Under the pieces are notes generated by a model. The model did no database searches. It was not told the DNA's origin and saw nothing but the letters and a program-made list of their open reading frames with translations. Positions 1 through 6,759 of a stretch of DNA of 31,486 nt are shown piece by piece. The stretch lies in the NCBI GenBank assembly GCA_964582525.1, contig CAZOSP010000036.1, forward strand, positions 1-31,486, given 5' to 3'. A program made the translations under genes and the position numbers. The stretch comes from BB31 sp964582525 (GTDB taxonomy: Bacteria > Pseudomonadota > Gammaproteobacteria > Beggiatoales > Beggiatoaceae). Position 1 is the first letter of the stretch. Every line of letters begins with the position of its first letter.

Positions 1-172
1 TTAGCTGCCGCATGAGTTCTAGCATCATTGTAGTTTTACCGGTTTGACGCGGGGCGTGCAGGATGAAATAACGTTCTTCATCAATGAGATTGCGGATATT
101 GCTGTAATCATTAGGCAGGGTGTAATGCTTTTCCGGCACACAAGGTCCGGCAGTGTTGAAAAATTTGTGCAT
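1..172 (-). CDS. P-loop ATPase, N-terminal part (cut by window edge)
   Basis: The first 57 codons of a minus-strand gene are present; the rest lies left of the window. The protein begins MHKFFNTAGPC and soon reaches a Walker A motif, APRQTGKTT (about residues 43-51). This opening is characteristic of a family of AAA-type ATP-binding proteins that is often present in many copies in filamentous sulfur bacteria. The ATG at 172 is preceded by a good ribosome binding site (GGAGA on the minus strand). Only nucleotide binding can be inferred; the Walker B and downstream domains are not visible, so the cellular role is unknown. Confidence 0.75.
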   Translation of the reverse strand, partial: MHKFFNTAGPCVPEKHYTLPNDYSNIRNLIDEERYFILHAPRQTGKTTMMLELMRQL

Positions 173-271
173 CTGTGTCTCCGTTATAGTCAAATAATGT
201 TAATGCGTTTATCGTCTGCCCGATACTTTCCCGCTTACTCACACGTTTTGAAATTTACTACCTCTAAAGCG

Positions 272-302
272 TGCGAATCAAGGTTTTAAACTTTGATTCG
301 CA
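272..302. repeat. 31-bp near-perfect palindrome (repeat family C)
   Basis: The arms TGCGAATCAAGGTTT and AAACTTTGATTCGCA are inverted copies with one mismatch. The half-site (ACCTTGATTCGCAGAAT-like) recurs in the intergenic region at 23608-23640 and 23858-23898, so this is probably a dispersed palindromic repeat rather than a gene-specific operator. Confidence 0.6.
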
Positions 303-395
303 GCTTGGCGTCGCTGCCGCAAACTGAGCTTTGCAGTCAGCTACACCCGGTTTTGCCACTCACTTAATGGCAGTGACGCTCCCGCGTGGAAATGC

Positions 396-427
396 TCATT
401 AGCCTTGATCTAGATTAAGGCTGATGA
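396..427. promoter_or_regulatory. 32-bp palindrome with FNR-like core
   Basis: Positions 405-418 read TTGAT CTAG ATTAA, one base from the FNR/Anr consensus TTGAT-N4-ATCAA. The symmetry extends outwards through AGCCTT/AAGGCT and TCAT/ATGA arms to 32 bp with few mismatches. It lies about 80 bp upstream of the receptor start codon, where an activator or repressor could act. There is no T-run, so it is unlikely to be a terminator. Regulation by an FNR-family protein is inferred from the motif only. Confidence 0.45.
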
Positions 428-493
428 CAAAAACGCCTGTTCTACTGAGTATCGAAAATAGTTACTTTAAACTCAGTGAAAGGAATTTCTATT

Positions 494-2407
494 ATGTATA
501 AGATGTTATATCCGCTATGTATGATCAGTGTTGGTTCAGCGACTGCCACTGAACTCCCGCAATCCTTACACCCCCTGGTGGTGACTGCAACGCGCACTGC
601 CAGCCCTTTAGCCGATGTACCTGCCAGTATCACGGTGATTGATCGCGCTGAATTGCTCAATAAGGGTAGCAGCAATTTGTTTGACGCGCTGCAAGACACG
701 CCGGGCATCACGCTACAGGGTATCGGCAGCGGTGGACGCAAGTCCATTAGCCTACGCGGTTTGGAGGGCAAGCACAGCCTGATTTTGCTGGACGGAAAAC
801 GCTTGCCCGGCAGCAATGATAGTCTGGGACCCAATACCGATTATCAATACGACTGGTTGCCGCTTGAACAAATCGAGCGCGTTGAAATCGTGCGCGGTCC
901 CATGTCGGTGTTGTATGGCGCGGACGCGCTGGGCGGGGTGGTGAACATCATTACGCGCAAATCGGCACGGGTCTGGACGGGACAGGCGAAAGCTGTGGGG
1001 TATTTGAGTGATGGCGATTTAGGCGGTGACGGGCATCAACTCAGCGCCTCTGCCAGCGGCGCGATAGCTAAAGACTTAACTTTACAAATCAATGCCTTGC
1101 AAACACGGCGCGAGGCTGTTGCTGAGGCGCGTGAGATGCAACAATCGGCTCTCGAAGGGCGCGAGCAGCAGCAGTTCGGCGTGGCTCTGGAATGGCAAAT
1201 AGTGCCTGAGCAGACGCTCAAATTGGAGCATTCGCAAGGGCAGGAAGATCGCTGGTATGACACAGTGACGCGGCGCGGGCAGGTCTATCAAAGCCGTTAC
1301 GACATTCAGCGGCGGCATACGGCATTGGGCTGGGATGCCTGGTTTAATAAGGTCAACGCGCAATTACGCGCTTATGAAAATCAGCTTGAAGTGGAAAATA
1401 GCGCGACGCAGGGCATAGCCCCCACCGATCCGCAAACCCTGCAACAGCGGGTGTTTGAAGCGGGACTGCATTTTCCTGTTATGCAGCAACATCTTATTAG
1501 CATGGGTGCAGAATACCAGGAGGAACAACTGCAACATCCTAAGTTGCTGGGCGGCGAGGACGAGGCGCGTTTGCTATCGGGCTATGCGCAGGATGATTGG
1601 CAGCTCAGCGAACAACTGCGTCTCACGCTGGGAACGCGCTATGATCGACATGATACATTTGGTACTGAACTCAGCCCGCGTATTGCGCTGGGTTGGGGAT
1701 TCGCGCCTGATTGGACAGCGCGTGCCAGTTATGGTCACGGTTTTCGTTCGCCGAATATTAAACAAATTGCGCAAGATTATCGCTTTGCTGCGGGCATGTT
1801 TCTTATCCAAAGCAACCCCGATTTGCAGCCTGAAACCAACAACGCCTGGGAACTCGGCATTCATTACACGCAAACAGCCTGGGAACTGGATGCAGTGGTG
1901 TTTGATAATCGCGTGAAGAATATGATTGATACCCATTTTGCGCAGACTTTGAACAACGGTTTACAGCTATGGGTGTATGACAATATTGCCGAAGCGCGGC
2001 TACGTGGTGCTGAACTCGCGGGGCAATGGACATTGCTCAAGCCTTTTAGTGTACAAGCCAATTATCAATATTTGGATGCGCGAGACGGCGATGGCACAGC
2101 TTTAGAACGCCGCCCGCGCCACACTTTTAACAGCAGTTTTAACTGGCAGCAAGGCAGTTGGCAGGCGCGCTTGAGTAACCGTTATACGCTGTCACAAAAT
2201 ATCATTCCACCCCGTTCGCGTAATCGGGTGGCATTGCCCAATTATGGGCTGTGGGATTTGCATGTGCGCAAGACCTTACCGCACGGCTTGAGCGTGGCGG
2301 TGGGGATAGAAAACCTCATGGATGTGAATTTAGCAGAAAAATCCACCGATTTTCGCCATGAAGTGTATCCGCGCAGCTTATGGTTAGAAGTGCGCGGCGG
2401 CTTCTAA
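494..2407 (+). CDS. TonB-dependent outer membrane receptor
   Basis: This 637-residue protein is an outer membrane beta-barrel receptor that uses TonB/ExbBD energy for high-affinity uptake, by family resemblance of a ferric siderophore, heme or vitamin B12. A short signal-like N-terminus is followed by a TonB-box-like PLVVTAT (residues 27-33) and a plug domain with the hallmark RGLEG, ERVEIVRGPMSVLYG and GGVVNIITR motifs. The remaining roughly 480 residues form the barrel, ending in an aromatic F as expected for Bam recognition. The ATG at 494 was chosen because AAAGG lies 11-15 bases upstream; a GTG at 476 is in frame but less likely. The gene resembles the CirA/FepA/BtuB group, but the substrate cannot be assigned. 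It is convergent with the ybaN-like gene (34-bp gap). Confidence 0.9.
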   Translation: MYKMLYPLCMISVGSATATELPQSLHPLVVTATRTASPLADVPASITVIDRAELLNKGSSNLFDALQDTPGITLQGIGSGGRKSISLRGLEGKHSLILLDGKRLPGSNDSLGPNTDYQYDWLPLEQIERVEIVRGPMSVLYGADALGGVVNIITRKSARVWTGQAKAVGYLSDGDLGGDGHQLSASASGAIAKDLTLQINALQTRREAVAEAREMQQSALEGREQQQFGVALEWQIVPEQTLKLEHSQGQEDRWYDTVTRRGQVYQSRYDIQRRHTALGWDAWFNKVNAQLRAYENQLEVENSATQGIAPTDPQTLQQRVFEAGLHFPVMQQHLISMGAEYQEEQLQHPKLLGGEDEARLLSGYAQDDWQLSEQLRLTLGTRYDRHDTFGTELSPRIALGWGFAPDWTARASYGHGFRSPNIKQIAQDYRFAAGMFLIQSNPDLQPETNNAWELGIHYTQTAWELDAVVFDNRVKNMIDTHFAQTLNNGLQLWVYDNIAEARLRGAELAGQWTLLKPFSVQANYQYLDARDGDGTALERRPRHTFNSSFNWQQGSWQARLSNRYTLSQNIIPPRSRNRVALPNYGLWDLHVRKTLPHGLSVAVGIENLMDVNLAEKSTDFRHEVYPRSLWLEVRGGF

Positions 2408-2440
2408 AAAGGTTGGCAGTCCCTTCAAGGCGTGCCGGTC

Positions 2441-2806
2441 TTACGGCTTGAGCGTTTTTAAGCGCAATAAGTAAGGGCTCACAGTGAATGCAATGGCGAC
2501 TAACAGCAAGCGTAACCACAGGGCTTGAATCACGTAGGCTATCAAATAGCTCATGGAGAACCACAGCATCAGCAGTCCCAGCACTTTGGCATGAGGAGGA
2601 ATAGCGCGATGTTGTTGATATTGCTTGAGGTATTCTCCGAACCAAGGGTGTGCGAGTAGCCACTCATGCAAGCGTGGCGAACTGCGACAAAAACACCAGG
2701 CTGCCAACAATAAAAAAGGCGTGGTCGGCAGGAGCGGCAGAAAGATTCCCAGAATGCCCGCGCCTACCGACAAAACGCCGAGGCTGGTCAGCAGCAATGA
2801 ATACAT
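2441..2806 (-). CDS. YbaN family (DUF454) inner membrane protein
   Basis: This 121-residue protein is almost entirely hydrophobic. It has the DUF454/YbaN signature near its N-terminus: GxLGIFLPLLPTTPFLLLAA followed by CFCRSSPRLHEWLLAHPWFG. The predicted layout is two N-terminal membrane segments (about residues 3-37) and two C-terminal ones (about 75-113), separated by a short basic loop. The family's molecular function is unknown. It stands alone, convergent with the receptor gene and separated from glcF by 114 bp. Confidence 0.88.
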   Translation of the reverse strand: MYSLLLTSLGVLSVGAGILGIFLPLLPTTPFLLLAAWCFCRSSPRLHEWLLAHPWFGEYLKQYQQHRAIPPHAKVLGLLMLWFSMSYLIAYVIQALWLRLLLVAIAFTVSPYLLRLKTLKP

Positions 2807-2920
2807 GGCTGGATTTTACTCCTTAGGAATGACGACAAAATATTGAATATCTATCCTTCAGCGTTTTATAAGTTTTTTTGTCCTAGCAATCTCTTAGCTT
2901 TTTATAAGTTTATGTTTGCG

Positions 2921-4171
2921 TTAATGTTTAAGCGATTCTTCAAGCAATTCAATCCAATGTTTAACCGGAATATGAGCGCGGCTGGCGAGTTGTAGCTGGC
3001 AGCCGATGTTCGCGCTCACAATGCACTGCGCTTGACTCGCGTAAATCTTATCCAGTTTATCAGTGAGCAACTGCTCAGACAGTCGTGCTTGCAACAAAGA
3101 ATAAGTCCCCGCCGAGCCACAACACAAATGGCTATCGGCAATAGACGTCAATTCAAAACCGAGTTGTTTAAGTAATTGAATCACCGCATCCGCTTGTTTC
3201 TGCCCATGCTGTAAAGTACAGGGCGGATGAAAAGCCACTGCATTATATTTGGGTTTGCACTGAATGCCGTGCAGATTTTGTTGGCTTAAATATTCGCCTA
3301 TATCCCAGGTAAGTTCAGCGACTTTTGCGGCTTTTTCTGCATAACTGGGGTCGTTTTTTAGGTAATAGCCGTATTCTTTAAGCATTAGACCGCAACCGCT
3401 GGCAGTCGAAATAATCGCTTCGACTTGACCCGCCTCAATAGGTGGCCACCAGGCATCAATATTGCGCCGCATAAAATCTAACCCTTCCTCCGCGGCACCG
3501 ATATGATAGCTCATGGCGCCACAGCAGCCCTCTTTTTCCACCTGTAATACGTTAATACCTAAACGCGCCAAAATGCTTTGTGTCGCTTGATTAATGTGCG
3601 GTTGCGTGGCGGCTTGCACACAACCAGCGGGGAGAATAACGTAACGCTCGGATACGGGTAGCGTGTTTAGCGCGTATGGCGCATTTTCAGGTGTCGCATA
3701 GCGATGCTGACTGGCTGGAATTTTTTGTTGTATTTTTTCGGGCAGCAGCGGCTTAAACAGTTGAGCCACCGATAACAATGCGGCAAATCGCTGTGGATAA
3801 GGCAACAGCAGGCGCAGCAGACGTAATTTGAAGCGTAGTAATAATGGAGCGGGCTGTTGCTGATCGAGAGCGATGTATCCAATTTCTTTCAGGCGATGAT
3901 AGCGTACTCCCGATGGGCAGGTGCTTTCGCAAGCGCGGCAGGTCAGGCAGCGATCCAGATGTAAACGGGTGTTGTGACTGACTGCGCCGCCTTCCAAGAG
4001 TTGCTTTATCAGATAAATGCGCCCTCTGGGACTATCGAGTTCGTCGCCGAGCAGTTGGTAGGTTGGACAGCTTGCTGAACAAAAACCGCAATGAACACAA
4101 GCACGTAAAATCTCTTCGGCTTCTCGACCGAGTGGCTTTTGTCGCCAAGCGGGGGACAGGAATGTTTGCAT
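2921..4171 (-). CDS. glcF: Glycolate oxidase iron-sulfur subunit GlcF
   Basis: The 416-residue protein matches GlcF, the electron-transferring Fe-S subunit of glycolate oxidase (glycolate to glyoxylate). Two 4Fe-4S motifs are complete: C25, C28, C31, C35 and C75, C78, C81, C85, the second ending in CPSGVRY. Two CCG-type cysteine-rich domains follow, with paired cysteines at 216-217 (EGCCGAM) and 350-351 (HLCCGSAG), as in GlcF and heterodisulfide reductase subunit families. Length agrees with GlcF. No glcD or glcE partner lies in the window: the next gene downstream is the ybaN-like gene and upstream is a 390-bp gap, so the FAD subunits must be elsewhere. Confidence 0.9.
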   Translation of the reverse strand: MQTFLSPAWRQKPLGREAEEILRACVHCGFCSASCPTYQLLGDELDSPRGRIYLIKQLLEGGAVSHNTRLHLDRCLTCRACESTCPSGVRYHRLKEIGYIALDQQQPAPLLLRFKLRLLRLLLPYPQRFAALLSVAQLFKPLLPEKIQQKIPASQHRYATPENAPYALNTLPVSERYVILPAGCVQAATQPHINQATQSILARLGINVLQVEKEGCCGAMSYHIGAAEEGLDFMRRNIDAWWPPIEAGQVEAIISTASGCGLMLKEYGYYLKNDPSYAEKAAKVAELTWDIGEYLSQQNLHGIQCKPKYNAVAFHPPCTLQHGQKQADAVIQLLKQLGFELTSIADSHLCCGSAGTYSLLQARLSEQLLTDKLDKIYASQAQCIVSANIGCQLQLASRAHIPVKHWIELLEESLKH

Positions 4172-4302
4172 AATAGACTGTTTTTATTAACTTAAATATG
4201 GAATTTAGACAATACTCAAGAGGGCTAACTTGTGATGTGACCGTGCGACACTATAGCATGCATTAGTTGAGTAATAAACTTGGTTTTTAGGCGATGATAA
4301 TG

Positions 4303-4369
4303 AACGTAAGCATTCACATTTCCCAAGTAAAAATCTGACAGGTTTTAAGCGCGGGGTGTGAACGGTTAC
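4303..4369 (+). repeat. Dispersed repeat family A, copy 1
   Basis: This copy has the 5' end CGTAAGCATTCAC, a central CTGACAGGTTTTAAGCG and the 3' end GTGAACGGTTAC. The ends are imperfect inverted repeats of each other, so the element can fold into a hairpin. The best match is copy 6 (26266-26352), which shares both ends and the centre. Confidence 0.7.
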
Positions 4370-4405
4370 TAATGAACCCTATCATGTTCGGCAGTGAGGA
4401 GAATA

Positions 4406-4477
4406 ATGCAATTGACAGAACTTAACGGTTTGCAGCAAGATGTGAAATTGACGCGAGGCACAGAAATGTTTTTTTAA
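4406..4477 (+). CDS. Possible 23-codon small ORF
   Basis: An ATG at 4406 is preceded by GAGGAG five bases upstream, a near-ideal ribosome binding site, and opens a 23-codon frame (MQLTELNGLQQ..., ending EMFF). It lies 84 bp before smpB on the same strand. The peptide has no recognisable motif. It could be a leader peptide or the relic of a larger gene. The strong binding site is its only support. Confidence 0.25.
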   Translation: MQLTELNGLQQDVKLTRGTEMFF

Positions 4478-4561
4478 TTTCAACCATCCCGGCTAAAAAA
4501 CGCTTGTGCATGGTGCTAAGGTCAGTGAATAAAAAGTCAGTAGCTATCGGAGTTTATTATT

Positions 4562-5044
4562 ATGGCAAAAGCCAACAAAAAAGCAAAAACCCCCAGCAAT
4601 ACGATTTGCTTAAATAAAAAAGCAAAATTTGATTACGCATTAGAAGAACGCTTTGAAGCAGGATTGGTATTAGAAGGCTGGGAAGTCAAAAGCCTGCGTT
4701 CGGGTAAAGCGCAGCTACGCGATGCTTATGTGATTATTAAAAATGCCGAAGCCTTTTTGCTGGGTGCTTTAATTTCTCCCTTACCGACTGTTTCTACGCA
4801 TTTTATCCCTGATGCGCAACGCACTCGTAAATTGTTATTGCATCGACACGAATTAAATAAATTAATTGGTGCCGTAGAACGTAAAGGCAAGGCGTTAATT
4901 CCAATGTCAATGTATTGGAAAAAAGGGCGTGCGAAATTAGAAGTGGCATTGGCAGAAGGCAAGAAACTGCATGATAAACGCGAAACTGAGAAACAACGCG
5001 ATTGGAATCGAGAAAAAGAACGTATTATGAAACATCATTCATAA
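4562..5044 (+). CDS. smpB: SsrA-binding protein SmpB
   Basis: SmpB binds tmRNA and delivers it to stalled ribosomes for trans-translation. The 160-residue protein has the family core: LNKKAKFDYALEERFEAG, then GWEVKSLRSGKAQLRDAYV (about residues 40-58), and the basic C-terminal tail with KKLHDKRETEKQRDWNREK that enters the ribosomal A site. The ATG at 4562 follows GGAG at suitable spacing. The gene begins a rightward group with pyrE and cysM. The tmRNA gene (ssrA) is not in this window. Confidence 0.97.
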   Translation: MAKANKKAKTPSNTICLNKKAKFDYALEERFEAGLVLEGWEVKSLRSGKAQLRDAYVIIKNAEAFLLGALISPLPTVSTHFIPDAQRTRKLLLHRHELNKLIGAVERKGKALIPMSMYWKKGRAKLEVALAEGKKLHDKRETEKQRDWNREKERIMKHHS

Positions 5045-5114
5045 ACAAAAAAATTCATCAGATTTAGCAACATTGGCAACGACACCTCTTAAACAACGCT
5101 CAACGGAATACAAG

Positions 5115-5768
5115 ATGCAACATGACCAACAGGATTACCAACAGGCTTTTTTAGAATTTGCCATTCAGCACCAAGTCCTGCGTTTTGGACAATTCACGCT
5201 AAAATCGGGACGGCATAGTCCGTATTTTTTTAATGCGGGCTTATTTAACAGCGGCGCGAAATTGGCACGCTTAGGCAGCTTTTACGCACAAGCGATTGAA
5301 GCCTCTGGATTGGAATTTGATCTGCTATTTGGTCCCGCTTACAAAGGTATTCCACTGGTGTCGGCTACGGCTATCGCGCTGGCGCAAGAGTGTCAGCGCG
5401 ATGTGCCTTACTGCTTTAATCGCAAAGAAATCAAGGATCACGGCGAAAGCGGGCAACTGGTCGGCGCGCCCTTAGACGGCAAAGTGTTGCTCATTGATGA
5501 CGTGATCACCGCCGGCACGGCGGTGCGCGAAGCCATAGATATTATCCGCCAAGCAGGCGCGCTGCCGACTGCTGTGGTTATTGCTCTTGATCGCCAAGAA
5601 AAAGGACACGGCGAGGTTTCCGCCATTCAAGAACTACAGCGCGATGAAGGCTTGCAAGTCATTAGCATTGTCACATTAGCAGACATTATCAGTTATTTGC
5701 AAAATCAGCCTGAGATGCAGCATTGTTTTGGCGAAGTGCAGGCATATCGCAACACTTATGGAGTCTGA
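5115..5768 (+). CDS. pyrE: Orotate phosphoribosyltransferase
   Basis: PyrE transfers phosphoribose from PRPP to orotate, giving OMP in pyrimidine synthesis. From the ATG at 5115 the protein has 217 residues, close to the usual 213. The PRPP-binding motif VLLIDDVITAGTA lies at about 124-136 and the catalytic flexible loop NRKEIKDHGE at about 102-111. FKSGRHSPYF-type substrate contacts appear near residues 28-38 (here LKSGRHSPYFFN). An in-frame TTG at 5073 would add 14 residues that do not belong to the family, so the ATG is preferred. It follows smpB by 70 bp. Confidence 0.96.
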   Translation: MQHDQQDYQQAFLEFAIQHQVLRFGQFTLKSGRHSPYFFNAGLFNSGAKLARLGSFYAQAIEASGLEFDLLFGPAYKGIPLVSATAIALAQECQRDVPYCFNRKEIKDHGESGQLVGAPLDGKVLLIDDVITAGTAVREAIDIIRQAGALPTAVVIALDRQEKGHGEVSAIQELQRDEGLQVISIVTLADIISYLQNQPEMQHCFGEVQAYRNTYGV

Positions 5769-5829
5769 TGTTCATCGCTGAATAGCTTAAAAAATAATCT
5801 TCCAAGATATTCTGAGAGAGAGCTACAAA

Positions 5830-6720
5830 ATGATCGCTACCACTATTGAAAATTTCGTTGGTAACACGCCGCTGGTGCGTTTGCAACGCTTGCCCGGCAA
5901 CAGCAGTAACACCTTGCTGGTCAAACTAGAAGGCAATAATCCGGCGGGTTCGGTCAAAGACCGCCCCGCTCTAAATATGATTCAACAAGCAGAAGTACGC
6001 GGCGAATTGCAGCCCGGCGATACCCTGATTGAAGCCACCAGCGGCAACACCGGAATCGCGCTGGCAATGGCTTGCGCGATCAAGGGTTATCGCATGGTGC
6101 TGGTAATGCCCGAACACATGAGCGTTGAACGGCGCGGCGTGATGAAAGCTTTTGGGGCTACCTGCGTGCTGACACCCAAAGCGGGCAGCATGGAGCAAGC
6201 GATTGATACGGCAAGAGAAATGCAGGCTAAAGGGGAGGGAAAAATTCTTGATCAGTTTGCCAATCCGGACAATCCGCTGGCGCATTATAAAAGCACGGCA
6301 CCGGAAATTTGGCGCGACACAGAGGGCAAAATCACCCATTTTGTCAGTGCGATGGGAACAACCGGCACCATCATGGGTACGTCAATGTTCTTAAAAGAAG
6401 TCAAGCCCACTATTCAAATTATTGGCGTGCAACCCACCGAAGGCTCTAGCATTCCCGGCATTCGCCGTTGGCCGCAAGAATATTTACCGAAAATTTATGA
6501 TCCCAAGCGCGTAGATCGGATTATTGACGTCGATCAAGCCAGTGCGGAACAGACCACGCGCCGCTTAGGCGCGGAAGAAGGTGTTTTTGCCGGTATTTCG
6601 TCAGGCGGCGCGGTGAGTGCGGCATTGCGTTTATCGCAAGAAGTGGAAAACGCGGTGATTGTGGTGATCATCTGTGATCGCGGTGATCGCTATTTGTCAA
6701 CCCCGGTGTTCCCCGCTTAA
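5830..6720 (+). CDS. cysM: Cysteine synthase B (O-acetylserine sulfhydrylase)
   Basis: This 296-residue PLP enzyme makes cysteine from O-acetylserine and sulfide; the CysM isozyme can also use thiosulfate. The PLP lysine is K43 in GSVKDRPA, the substrate loop is EATSGNTG (about 68-75), and GTTGTIMG (about 175-182) is the phosphate-binding stretch. It matches CysM rather than CysK because it is shorter and has the RRWPQEYLPKIYDP region typical of CysM. The ATG follows GAGAGAG. Thiosulfate use would suit a sulfur oxidiser, but that is inference. It lies 61 bp after pyrE, possibly co-transcribed. Confidence 0.95.
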   Translation: MIATTIENFVGNTPLVRLQRLPGNSSNTLLVKLEGNNPAGSVKDRPALNMIQQAEVRGELQPGDTLIEATSGNTGIALAMACAIKGYRMVLVMPEHMSVERRGVMKAFGATCVLTPKAGSMEQAIDTAREMQAKGEGKILDQFANPDNPLAHYKSTAPEIWRDTEGKITHFVSAMGTTGTIMGTSMFLKEVKPTIQIIGVQPTEGSSIPGIRRWPQEYLPKIYDPKRVDRIIDVDQASAEQTTRRLGAEEGVFAGISSGGAVSAALRLSQEVENAVIVVIICDRGDRYLSTPVFPA

Positions 6721-6736
6721 AGACTGCCAACCGCTC

Positions 6737-6759
6737 AGGCGCGGTGGTTCGCCGCGCCT
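6737..6759. terminator. GC-rich hairpin between convergent cysM and rnr
   Basis: GGCGCGG (6738-6744) pairs with CCGCGCC (6752-6758) across a 7-base loop; the stem overlaps the rnr stop codon. No T-run follows on either strand, so it is only a possible bidirectional terminator. Confidence 0.4.

Larger units (their letters stand above)
173..493. other. Gene-free leader region between divergent genes
   Basis: About 320 bp separate the leftward ATPase gene from the rightward TonB-dependent receptor gene. It holds a 31-bp palindrome at 272-302 and a second, 32-bp palindrome with an FNR-like core at 396-427, both annotated separately. Between them, 303-395 contains only short GC-rich inverted repeats. 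No convincing small gene was seen. Confidence 0.6.
4172..4561. other. 390-bp intergenic region between glcF and smpB
   Basis: The region separates divergent glcF and smpB and should hold both promoters, although no strong sigma-70 pair was identified. It contains a copy of repeat family A (4303-4369) and a short candidate reading frame with a good ribosome binding site (4406-4477). The rest is AT-rich with no visible structure. Confidence 0.5.

Noticed and set aside
44..289. Plus-strand open frame of 81 codons at the left edge
   Set aside because: It lies antisense to the ATPase gene and runs into the 272-302 palindrome; no motif and no binding site.
303..395. Possible cobalamin riboswitch before the TonB-dependent receptor (GCCACT-like box)
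   Set aside because: Only one short box-like stretch is present; the other conserved cobalamin elements are missing and the distance is too short for the full fold.
5073..5114. Upstream TTG start for pyrE
   Set aside because: The added 14 residues are not part of the PyrE family, and the ATG at 5115 gives the normal length.
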